Part shown: one piece after another, positions 22,346 to 33,764 of the stretch
Layout: every line of letters begins with the position of its first letter
Position numbering within the stretch: the stretch's first letter is position 1
Origin: Hermodice carunculata
Lineage: Eukaryota; Annelida; Polychaeta; Eunicida; Amphinomidae
Assembly (NCBI GenBank): GCA_964020975.1
Contig: OZ026623.1
Span: 91,503,942-91,567,941, forward strand
Direction of reading: 5' to 3'
Length of the DNA: 64,000 bases
Program-made: the position numbers and the translations under genes
Notes under the pieces: generated by a model
The model's input: only the letters and a program-made list of their open reading frames with translations
Databases searched by the model: none
What the model was told of the DNA's origin: nothing

Positions 22346-22584
22346 TTAACCCTTAAAGTGCTGATTTAAGATTGAGTTAACAGCTTTCTTCGGGACACTT
22401 TTCACGCATTGGGCGCAAAGTGTCCCGAGGAAAGCTGTTGACTAAGACTACTTTTTGCTTTAGACAAGGCATGCTGGTATTTGAATGAAAGGTATCTTCA
22501 TGAGGAATTTGAATCTTTTAACCATTATATGTTTAATGGTAATGAGAAAGCAACTATAGCAGTGATTAGCACTTAAAGGGTAAA
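22346..22584. mobile_element. TTAA-type MITE in intron 1 of gene A, with inner hairpin
   Basis: The ends are TTAACCCTTAAAGTGCTGA and the inverse of TTAGCACTTAAAGGGTAAA, so a TTAA-like site flanks it. Inside, 22379-22401 and 22417-22439 pair over 23 bases with two mismatches (arms with TCGGGACACTTT / AAAGTGTCCCGA), leaving a 15-base loop. The inner clause at 22460-22515 matches the MITE at 3241-3419. Confidence 0.7.
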
Positions 22585-22809
22585 CATGATAGACTTTATC
22601 ACTCGGGCTCATATAGTGATACTACATGTCAAATTTTACATGTTTGGTCAATCCTGGAATTGAGCACTGTGATGAGATGGTTTCTGTGTACTTACAATGT
22701 TATAAGGCCACACTTCTTTATAACATGTTTGTGTGTGTGTAGAAAACTCATACTTTTCTTTATTTGGCCAAAACAGTTCACAATCCAAACATTGAAATGA
22801 TTATGATTT
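22585..22809. other. Intron 1 of gene A, unassigned
   Basis: No structure recognised apart from a short (TG)n near 22730. Confidence 0.4.
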
Positions 22810-24432
22810 CTAGCTCAGCTGAGCTTATGTGATGGGTTTTGTATGTATGTATGTCATTTAGCATCTAGGGTGCAGGGACAACCCACGAAAGTCTATTTGA
22901 CTTATTTCCAGTGGGGTCCTCTCTGCTTACAGAAACCCGCTGCCGCCGCTAATGCAGCTACTCTTCTCGGTGAACAGCAAGGGGTCATTTATATGCATTT
23001 CCCATAGACAGGTCAACACATATAATGGCCTTTGATAAACCAGTCATGGACCACTGGTAGTCCATCTATCTGTCTGTCCATTAGCATAGATCTACAATTT
23101 GCATTTTACCGAGTTCAGTTTGGGTTGGTCTCTACCAAATTTGTTCAAATGGCATGCTAGTTATATATATATATATTGTTCATTTATTTAGCAACCTCAC
23201 ACCGAAATTTGAACTGTGTACAATCATTTAATAAATAGCTGGAATAAATAAAGCTTACACAGAGAAACAAAAAAATCTGTTTCAATTTTTCAAATCGGAT
23301 AATTAGAACTGAAGTTATGGGCCATCAAAGTTAGCTCATTAGTCCCTATTTATCGAAAACAGTGGGTCTTGCTGAAAGGCCTTTTGTCATTGTAATGATA
23401 CAGGAGGGGCCTGATGATCATGGCACCGTGTTCTGGGTTTTTTAACCTTTCATTAGCTTTCATTTATTCATTATTGGATGGATTTCCATAAAATTTGGTC
23501 ACATGGGCTAAAATTTTGTGTAGAATCTAACCCGCAAGTCCGTTTTGATGAGAAAAATCAGCATCATGTCCTAATTTGCATATTTAAATTGGAAAGTTAA
23601 GACTGTATTAAGAGACAGGGAATGTGGCCTGCAATTGCTATATGTAAGTGAATGGGCATTCTAATGTTAATTCACATTTTTGACTTCTCTGAAACCATTG
23701 TCCAAATTCACTTCAGACTTGCTGGCAATGTACCTTGGGTGGGTCTGTGCCAAATTTGTTCAAATGGTGGGGCTCTATGTTACAAATTTTTTTCATTTTT
23801 TTTTTTTGGGGGGGGGGGCAAATCTTAAAAAATCTTCTCCAAAACCACTCACCCTTTGATAGCACACAGTAACACTCCTAGGGACCCATAGTTCTTAATT
23901 TGTTCACCAGGTGGTGCTACATGTTTTCTTATTTTAAAAGATTTTTTGTGTGGTTTTGCTTTGTAGCTATTTTTCAACTTCTTCTCCAGAACTGTCACTC
24001 AGATTAAGCTGAAACGTGGTGGATATGTTCCTTGTGAATGGGTAAAGCAGGCTAATTAACTAGGTGGCACTGCTGTGGATTTCTGTTCTTTAATCATTTT
24101 TTCAATTCATGTACTTATCGGCATTGGAAAATGCACCTTTCCCATTGATTACTCTGTAAGTCCACGGGCATTCTTATGCTCAATGTCATGTAATTTTTCT
24201 CCATCAATTAGCAATGTTCTTTTTAAAGGTCTCTTTAAATATTCTTCAATTTCTTGTGCTCCAATAAAATTTATATTTTTAGTGAAGTTTAGTTTAAACA
24301 GATCTTATAGATATACTTTGAAATGTCATATGCACTGAGGTAAAGCTCAACACAGGTCTATTCCGATGTATACTGCTTTTCGCTCCAAAAGGCAGTCAGC
24401 AGAGCATAGGACCATCATGGCCCTCTTGTATA
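22810..24432 (+). repeat. HINE-like repeat copy in intron 1 of gene A
   Basis: A head TAGCTCAGCTGAGCTTATG at about 22813 and a 3' end at 24395-24432 (GTCAGCAGAGCATAGGACC then ATCATGGCCCTCTTGT) bracket the familiar clauses ('gtaccttgggtgggtct', 'aggtggcactgctgtgg', 'gtacttatcggcattgg'). The central part 22880-23630 is not clearly of this family and may be foreign. Confidence 0.5.
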
Positions 24433-26004
24433 ATGTTTAAAGAATGTTAGTGTGCTTTGTCACTTTTTGGATTGTCTCCGGAGTGCCTGAGCAGGATTGT
24501 CCAAAGCTATATTCTCCAGTATTCATGGTATTCTTGAACTAAAAATACTTATACTTTGTAAACATGGTTAAGATACCTTGGGAACTTTTGAACTTATGTG
24601 ATGTTATGAAAAAGAAAGTGCTTTTTAAATAGTTTTCTCTTATTCTGGTCTTCATGGATGAAGTTAGGTGTCCACTTTCACGCCCGTGCTAAGACCATGA
24701 GTAGGAACAGCCGTGAACAAAATGGCTACCAGATGCGAAGACTGCTGCACTTATTGCAAAAATTTTGAGAGTAAGATCGAGTTAAAAGTAGCTGTTGGAC
24801 TTATCACTGTATGACAAATACGGGCTTCAATAGCGGAGTTATGGCTCAGTTATCACTTTTTTCAGCATTTGTTGCCTTTTCAACAATATTCCCAAGATTG
24901 TATGTGGCACGAGTATGATTAGACAGCTTATCTGATTTCAGCACATTGTCTACAGTAACATACAGATGCACTGAACATAAAAAGTTTCAATTTTTCAGTG
25001 GTTTAAAGCCAGACTTGCCAAAAGTGAGGCTGATTTCGTCAAGTTATGTCGCGTAGTGTAGGTTGTTTTAGTGAAGAAAAAATAGACTAACAGAGAAAAC
25101 ATTTAATTTGTGTCCGTATTTTGTACTCTAACTAATTCAGGAATAACCATAATTTTAATGCTGTGTACTGTGCTTGCAAAGGTTCAATTTTCAGAAATCT
25201 GCTTAAACAGAAACTTGTTGGGTTGTATATTATTTTGCACAATTTTGAGCAACATGTTCAACCCTCCGAGTTTTGCAACTTTGCAGTGCTGAATATTGAC
25301 ATGATTTTAAATGCATGCTGCACAATTTGCATACCATATTGTGACTTTCAACAATTATACTGCACCTGTTTTGCTGGTTTGATTAATGGGCGAGCGGCCA
25401 GAGACCCATTTCAGAGAATTTAATTACCCCACTGTGCAGAAAGCTACAACATGATTTTTATTTATCTTTAGGGTCCCCTTAAATAATTTTTCCCTGTTGT
25501 CCTCAGCTACCTGTGTTTTGTTGCCATGGAAACGGCATCTTTAAACAACACCCTTTTTCGGCAAAATAGTTCATTTTAGTGCCATCTGCTATTGCTTGTT
25601 CGCAAACTATCATATCTATATTGCTTTCACCACACCAAATATACATTAAATTAATTTTACCATACTAAGATAATGCTTCTCTGCTCCTAGACAGGTAATG
25701 AATGCTGCAATGTGAAACTTGAAATGCAAAAATCAGGCTTAATTATAGGTAGGACCATTTTTATTTAAAGTCGTCAAAAAATGTCGAAATAGCAACGAGT
25801 ACCATGTGCTCTTCTTTTACCCCAGTATCTTATCATTATTTACATACAAAGCCTATCTTCCTCTTTTCTTATGACTTAAATCGCATATTATGATAGCATA
25901 TGCCATAGTATTTAGCACAGCAGAGCCACAAGACAATGAATGGACAGAAGCTGTCACTGAGAGAATAGATGGTGGGGTATGCCACTCACCAATTACATCC
26001 CTTG
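24433..26004. other. Intron 1 of gene A, unassigned
   Basis: Several 60-90 codon open stretches on both strands are without known domains. No repeat structure stands out. Confidence 0.4.
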
Positions 26005-26575
26005 GCATGCATATGTATTTTATGTTCGGAATGAGCGGGACTCGAACATGCAACTTTTGGCACCAGTCGCCTAGGTGAAATGGGAAACACACATATCCAC
26101 TCGACCAAATCCCCATTCTTAAAAAAGAATGGTTCAATGGAGGTAGTTATGTGCGAGTGCCATATCAACACAGTTATGCAGTATATTAACTGAGTCGGCA
26201 ATTATTTCCAGAATCGGGGACTTAAATCCACCAGCATTAAGGAAATGCCGAAAATATATATTTTATGTTCGGAATGAGCGGGACTTGAACCTGCAACCTT
26301 TGGCACCTGTCGCCTAGCTGAAATGGGAAACAAAGTACATGTCCACTCAACCAAATTCCCATTCTTAAAAAAAGAATGGTTCAATGGAGGTAGTTATGTG
26401 TGAGTGCCATATCAACACAGTTATGCAGTATATTAACTGAGTCGGCAGTTATTTCCAGAATCGGGGACTTAAATCCACCAGCATTAAGGAAATGCCAAAA
26501 ATATATATTTTATGTTCGGAACGAGCGGGCCTGGAACCTGCAACCTTTGGCACTGGTCACCTAGCTGTGATCAAT
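26005..26575 (-). repeat. Tandem tRNA-derived SINE units, about 245 bp each
   Basis: On the - strand each unit carries a pol III internal promoter. In the middle copy the A box is TGGTTGAGTGG (26343-26353) and the B box is GGTTCAAGTCC (26281-26291), a perfect match to consensus. The first copy has TGGTCGAGTGG and TGTTCGAGTCC. The spacing of about 50 bases and the GGGAAT..ATTCC ends recall a type II (Ser/Leu-like) tRNA, but folding is imperfect. Units start at about 26021, 26264 and 26511 (periods 243 and 247); the third is cut off. I see no gene for a working tRNA here. Confidence 0.7.
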
Positions 26576-28535
26576 CATGTGTATACCTTTGTGTGACCTT
26601 CCACTCTCATCCCCCTTGGGGGGGGGGGGGGAATCTTAAAAATATCATTTTCTCTAAATCACTTAGCCGCTTGCTTTGAAATTGCGAGGGGACACCTCTG
26701 GGGATTTGTAAATCTGAATTTGTTCAGCGGGTGGTACTGCTTTTTTTCTTTTTCCATTTTTGCAATTTTGTGTGTTTTTCTGCTATTTTCTACTTCTCCA
26801 GAAGTGTCCTTACAATTGTACTGAAACTTGATGGAATTCTACCTCCTGGAAGGGAGAAGCAAAATTGTTGACCAGGTGGTGATGCTATTGACCCTTGGCA
26901 TTTTTTTTTCACAGAAACCGCGTCACCAGTTGCTTGCATGCTTCGAAGTTGCATAGGGACACTTCCAGTGATACCTACACCTTTATTTATTCTCCAGGTG
27001 ATGCTACAATTCTGCTCATTCTACTTCTTTTTATTGTTATTTTAAGCTCAGCTGACTTGTCAGTCAGCTGAGCTTATCTTATGGTTTTCCATCCGTTGTC
27101 CGTGCATGTCCGTCAACATTTCCATTTTCGACTTCTTCTAAAATAAAACGTCTGCCAGTTCCACTTCAAACTTAGTAGGGATGTGCCTTGGGTGGGTCTC
27201 TACCATGTTTTTTGCTCCAGCGACTTTTTATATTTTTTATGATAATTATCTTTGATCTTTTGGGGGGACATATCTTTAAAAATCTTCTACTCTAAAACCA
27301 CTCACCTAATTGCTTTCATATCACACAGGAACACTCCTAGGGACTCTTAGTTCCTAATTTGTTTTCCTGGCTGGCGCTGTGATTTTCCCCTTTTTTTTAA
27401 TGAATTTTTGGCGTTTTTGCTATTTTTGACTACTTCTCCAGACCCGTCACTCAGATAAAGGTGAAACTTTGTGGACAAGTTCCTTGTAGAAGGGTCAAAA
27501 ATGGGTGTTCACAAGGTGGCACTGCTGTGGATTTTAACGATATTTTTTTCAATTCGGATACTTATCGGTAAATGCAGCTTTTCTTTTGATTACTACGTAC
27601 TACTTTGTGGATATGTTCCATGTGGAAGGGTCAAATAAAGTCTTTCACTATATGGCACTGATGTAGATTCCTGATTTTTAATGATTTTTTTTTTTTCAGT
27701 TCAGGTACTTATCAATAAATGCACCTTTCCTATGTAAGTCTATGGGCATTCTAATGCTTATTCACAGTAACGACCTCTCCTCCAAAACTTTTATCCAGAT
27801 TTACCTCAAATTTGGTGGCAGTGTACATTGGGTGGGTCTCTACCAGGTTTGTTCAAATGGTTGTGCTCCAGTGTTTTTTGGATTTTTGTTATAAATGTGT
27901 CTTTTTGGGGGGGGGGGGGAGGGCAAATCTTAAAGAATCATCTCCAACACCGCTCACCCAATTGCTTTGATATCCCACAGGGACACTCCTAGTCCTTAAT
28001 TTGTTCATCAGGTGGCGCTGCAATTATATTCTATTTTTCATGATTTTTTTGTCTGTGTTTTCGCTATTTTTTATATCTTCTCCAGAACCATCAATCAGAT
28101 ACAGCTGCAAATTGTAAAAAAGTCTTCTTCTCCAAAACTGCTCACCCGATTGCTTTGATTTCAAGCAGGGACACTCCTAGAGACACATACTTCTTAATTT
28201 GCTCAGCACCACCTGATATTTGGCAAACTCGTAAAAAAATCTTCTCTGAAACTGCTTGGCCAATTGCTTAGAATTGGTCACTTCTTGGTACCCTTAGATG
28301 CTAATTTGTTGAGGAGGTGGAACTCTGATTTAAAAAGAAACAACAACTTTTTTAAATGATTTATGTGTGCTTTTGATATTTTCAACATTTGCTCCAAACT
28401 GGCATTCAGATCATGTTGAAACTTGGTGGAAATGTTCCTTGTGGTAGGGTCAAAGAAACCTGTACACTAAGTGGCATTGAGCACTACAGTTTGTTCATGA
28501 ATGGTCAGCTGAGCAGAGGACTATCAAAACCGCCA
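26576..28535 (+). repeat. HINE-like repeat copies in intron 1 of gene A
   Basis: The best head is at 27045-27078: TAAGCTCAGCTGACT-TGTC-AGTCAGCTGAGCTTA, a perfect 15-base stem with a 4-base loop. A 3' end with GGTCAGCTGAGCAGAGGAC is at about 28502. Between them repeat the clauses 'ctcaccc.attgctttgatatcac', 'gggacactcctag', 'aggtggc.ctg' and 'cttatcggtaaatgca'. Confidence 0.6.
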
Positions 28536-28905
28536 CTTAGATTAAGCTGCAAATCTTATCAAATCTTTTCCAAAACCGCTCGTCCGATTGTATTGATATC
28601 ACACGGGGACACTCCTAGAGACTCCTAGTTCTTACTTTGTTCAGCACCACCTGATTTTTTTTTTAGCAAAATCTCAAAAAATCTCTAAAATCACTTGGCC
28701 AATTGCTTCGAAACTGCATGGAGACACTCCGGGTAACCCTAGAACTTAATTTGTTCAGGAGGTGGTGCTCTTATTTTTTTCTTTTTTTAATGAATTTTGT
28801 GTGTTTTTGCTATTTTCAACATCTTCTCCAAAACGCCATTCAGATCATACTGAAACTTGGTGAAAATGTTCCATGCTTCAATACAGTACAATATACAGAA
28901 AATGT
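28536..28905 (+). repeat. Further partial HINE-like unit
   Basis: Repeats 'aaaaccgctcgtccgattgt', 'acactcctagagact', 'tgttcagcaccacctgat' and 'cattcagatcatactgaaac' without a visible head. Gene A intron 1. Confidence 0.5.
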
Positions 28906-29138
28906 GAAATCATGAGAGTAAATATATACTTGTATGTATGCTTTGTTTTCTTCCCCTTAAAACAACCAGAAGTAAGGACAACATGCCGAAAATTATCCCC
29001 AGAAGCTAAAGATAAATTTAGGACATATTGCATATTTCTGTACGGTGGGGTAATTAAACTCCTAAAATATAGCTTTTTTTGGGAGTTGGCCGCTCGCTCA
29101 TAAGGACAGGTGTGTGTTTGTGTGTGTACTTGTTGTAG

Positions 29139-29250
29139 GTTGCTGACCTGGAGAGACCACCAGATGACCAGAGTCCTCTGGCGCAGCAGTCACAGGTCAG
29201 GGCTGGAGGTGACTGTGGGCATCTATTGCAGGATGTGCCACCAGCTGAAG
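29139..29250 (+). CDS. Gene A exon 2
   Basis: A 112-base exon between the acceptor TTGTTGTAG (ends 29138) and the strong donor GAAG|GTAAGAGG (29250/29251). It is open in the frame that joins both neighbours: phase 0 in, phase 1 out, encoding VADLERPPDDQSPLAQQSQV and on to DVPPAEG. It adds 37 codons of proline/glutamine-rich linker. Support is the pair of splice sites and exact phase agreement. No domain is present. Confidence 0.65.
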
Positions 29251-29661
29251 GTAAGAGGGTGATCAGGTGTTCACCGGCAGTTATGTAACAGGACAGTGAG
29301 CTTCCATCAAATGGAAATTGGAGAATCCAGACTAAGCAATGTATTCTTCCAAGTACTGCAAAATTTGCAACAGATATCTTTCAGTTTTATTATGATGAAT
29401 GGGCACTAGAGACCATCACGGTCAATGGTTTGTTGTTCAGATCAGGGTGACCAGAATGCATGTGACGATCTGCTGTTGTGAAAGAACATGATGCAGTGTA
29501 TATTTCATGAGCTCAGTTCAGAAATTCAGCAAATCAAGCTTGAGGAGTGCACTCCCATATAAAATTCAGAGCTTTGCTATTTTGTCACAATGCAAAATTT
29601 ATCACATACTGATATTTCACAGTCTTATTTTAACATGCTGTATAATGTTGTTATTTTTCAG
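29251..29661 (+). other. Intron 2 of gene A
   Basis: A 411-base intron with GT-AG ends. The acceptor is TTATTTTTCAG. No repeat is recognised. Confidence 0.6.
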
Positions 29662-30098
29662 GTGTGCAGCATACATTGTTTACAGGCCCAAACATACTCG
29701 AAAGTGAAATTGACGATGGCAAAGTGGCCAATGAAATAGAGCAATTGTCATTATCTAATTGGCAGAGAGAGAACCCATCAGAGGTCAGAGGTCAACCAAA
29801 TAAAGTGAGTAATGACTCCATAGTGCCTGTGCCTCAGTTTGAATCAACATCCACATCAACTTTGTGCCAAGTAATGGATTCAACGAGGCTGTCCTGTGGA
29901 CACAGGTGCCCTTTTTGTGACAAATTGATGCCAACTCCCAGCAAAATGCAGCGCCACATTCGAACGCACACGGGGGAGCGGCCATACATGTGTGGCGAGT
30001 GTGGGAAGGCCTTTTCCCAAGGGGCAACACTCAAACGCCACCTGTTGATGATTCATCGGCCAGTGGTGACTGAACCAGATTACACAGGTGATCCATGA
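29662..30098 (+). CDS. Gene A exon 3: two C2H2 zinc fingers and stop
   Basis: Starts after TTATTTTTCAG and is joined through a split glycine codon. After a linker (about residues 344-425) come finger 1, [21 protein letters not shown] (residues 426-446), a canonical TGERPY linker, and finger 2, [20 protein letters not shown] then IH (residues 454-475, with His-x4-His spacing). The protein ends 13 residues later at TGA (30096-30098). Two fingers joined by TGERP contact about six base pairs, so it may need a partner or may use the N-terminal domain to oligomerise. That role is inference. Confidence 0.85.
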
Positions 30099-30181
30099 TG
30101 AGTAATGCCTAATAAGGGCAAGAAGCATGATTGTAAACTCAACAGCAAAGCAGCAAGTTCTACATGGTGTGATCTGATGAA

Positions 30182-30187
30182 AATAAA
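30182..30187 (+). promoter_or_regulatory. Candidate polyadenylation signal of gene A
   Basis: AATAAA 84 bases after the stop codon of gene A, at a normal distance for a short 3' UTR. Confidence 0.5.
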
Positions 30188-30329
30188 ACTAGAACATAAG
30201 TTAGTGCTTTTACCTTCTTTCACTGCTTTGTATTCTTATCTTGTAGCTGTGTCCCATGATAGCAGACCCTGCATCTCTTTGTTAGATCCATCTGGCACAA
30301 TGACCACCTGTTGTTTATGACCACTGTGT

Positions 30330-30764
30330 TCTACTTCATTAACTCAGCAATGTTCCGAGTGTAATTTGGTAAATTTTAATCCGTTTTTTGTCTCATCAGG
30401 ATTAGCTGTCGGAGAGACTATGGACTCACTTTCCAGATATTTGTCCGTCCATCCGTATGTCTACCTGTCAGTGAAAAACTTGGAAATGGCATCACATTAA
30501 ATTCAATAGACTAGGTAGGGTTTTAACCTTGTGTAGATGATCTATAGTAATCACCACTAGATATATGTGCCATCACTCTCACTCTTCATTGCTGCAATGA
30601 GCACTGTAGAAAAACTTGGACTGGCATTATCTTGTAGAGTACACTGGGTAGGGTTTTCATAACGAGTAATATACGGTTTATAGTAATCATCACCAAAGAC
30701 ATAAGCCATACTTGACACACTTCATTGAGCATTGAAGAAACACCCTGAGAGTGACATTATTAGT
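30330..30764. repeat. Tandem units of about 128 bp downstream of gene A
   Basis: 'aaaacttgga.atggcat.a' with 'ta.actgggtagggttttca' and 'gatctatagtaatcac.a' recurs two to three times from about 30470 to 30750. Confidence 0.55.
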
Positions 30765-31150
30765 TCAGCTGACTTGTCAGTTAGCTGGGCTTATAGGATG
30801 ATCTGTCGCCCTCGTGCATCCATCCATCAGTCTGTCAATCCATCAGCATTTTCATCTCACATATTCAACTACTGCAAAGCTGTTGGCCAGTTCCTCTTCA
30901 AACTTGTGGGATGTGCATTGGTTGTGTCTCTACCAACTTTGTTCAATTCATCATGCTCTAATGATTTTACAAGATTTTTTTGGTTAATTTTTGGGCAAAG
31001 TCTCAATAAAACGTGAGTTTTCACTATTTTAGACTTCTCCTAAACCATCTCTCAGATTTTGCTGAAACTTTGTGAAAATGTTCAGTGTAGAAGGGCCAAC
31101 CAAACTTGTTCAAGAGGTGATGATTATATTATTATAAGATTTATAACTGC
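30765..31150 (+). repeat. HINE-like repeat, 5' fragment
   Basis: Head TTCAGCTGACTTGTCAGTTA at 30766, then the 'ccatccatcagtctgtcaat' and 'gtgtctctaccaactttgtt' clauses. No 3' end is visible. Confidence 0.5.
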
Positions 31151-31394
31151 CAACAAGTAAAAGGCTCCTTCATTTATTTTGATTCTTATTCTACTGTTAG
31201 TTTCAATTTTTTTGTTCATTAACATCAGGTTCAACGTTAATTGCTGAAATGGCCTGGTCCACGATGCTGTCCATGGAACCCGCCATGATCATGGAATGCA
31301 TGGTTATTCTTCGCAAGTTAAGCACCAAATTCTGCCGGCCAATCAAAAGTCCTACTTCCAAGTGTACAAGGGTTCATTCAATTTGGACTACTTT

Positions 31395-32360
31395 TTTGTA
31401 TTTATTGATATCAATAAATTAAATTCTTGATATCAAGAATTCACCAACCTTATTGATATCAAAAATTCCTTTCTTGATATCAGTAAATAGATATTGTGAT
31501 ATCTAAAAATAAATTTTTGATATCTAGAAATGGTTGGGAATTATTAATATCAATAATTCATTCCTTGATATCAGGAATTAGAAGTATTGATATCATTAAA
31601 TGAATTATTGATATCATTAAATGAATTATTGATATCAATAATTTGGCTAATTGATATGAAGAAATAGGAAGAATTACTTATATCAATAAATCAATTACTT
31701 GATATTGAGAAATTGTTTTTATTGATATCAAGAAATAATAAATAGTGAAAGGGCACCCCACATGGTATCAATAAATAAGTTTTTTTAGATATCTGTAATT
31801 GGAATTATTGATATCAAGAATTCCTGCTATTTCTTGAAATCAATGTTTCAAATTATTGATATCAAATAATCATTTCTTGATATAAAGAAACTGCATCATT
31901 GATATCAATAAAGAGAAGGGATTTCTTGATATCAAGAAATTGGCCTATTAATATCAATAGATAATTTTAGATATCAATAAATGAATTCTTGAAATCAAAA
32001 TATATGAATTCCTAATATCAGTAAATTTATTTTTCATATCAATAAATTTGGAATAAATGGTGATATGGCTTCCCATAGATATCAAGAATTTGAATTATTG
32101 ATATCACCGAATGAATTTTTGATGTATTTTGAAATTGATTTATTGATATCAAGAAGAGGAAGAATTATTGAAGACAATAAATGGATTTATTGATATCAAT
32201 AAATCAATTTCTTGATCTCACTAATAAATAGTAAAAACAAGCCTTGTGTACATATTTATATGGAATTTGAATTGGAGATCTCTAAAAATTAAATTTTAGA
32301 TATCTTTAGATCCGCAATTTTAAAAGATTTCTAAAAATGGTCGATAGATATCTATAATTC
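31395..32360. repeat. Array of TTGATATCAA-type palindromes
   Basis: I count about 23 exact GATATC hexamers, most inside TTGATATCAA, plus many one-base variants (TAATATCAA, TTGATATGA, TGAAATCAA) in about 965 bases. They are separated by roughly 20-45 bases of AT-rich filler such as 'gaaatt', 'aataaatgaatt'. Spacing is irregular, so this is not a simple tandem repeat. Neighbouring sites often share longer palindromic context (AATTATTGATATCAATAATT). No coding frame. Confidence 0.85.

Positions 32361-33764
<1,404 letters not shown>

Noticed and set aside
22297-22356. Read-through C-terminus of gene A exon 1 as the real protein end
   Set aside because: It ends in a MITE, while splicing to 29139 and 29662 gives exact phase and adds the zinc fingers.
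26005-26575. Functional tRNA genes
   Set aside because: A and B boxes are good, but the acceptor stem is short and the rest does not fold cleanly; better explained as SINE units.
31395-32360. CRISPR-like array
   Set aside because: The repeats are 10-base palindromes with irregular spacing in an animal genome; no repeat-spacer regularity.
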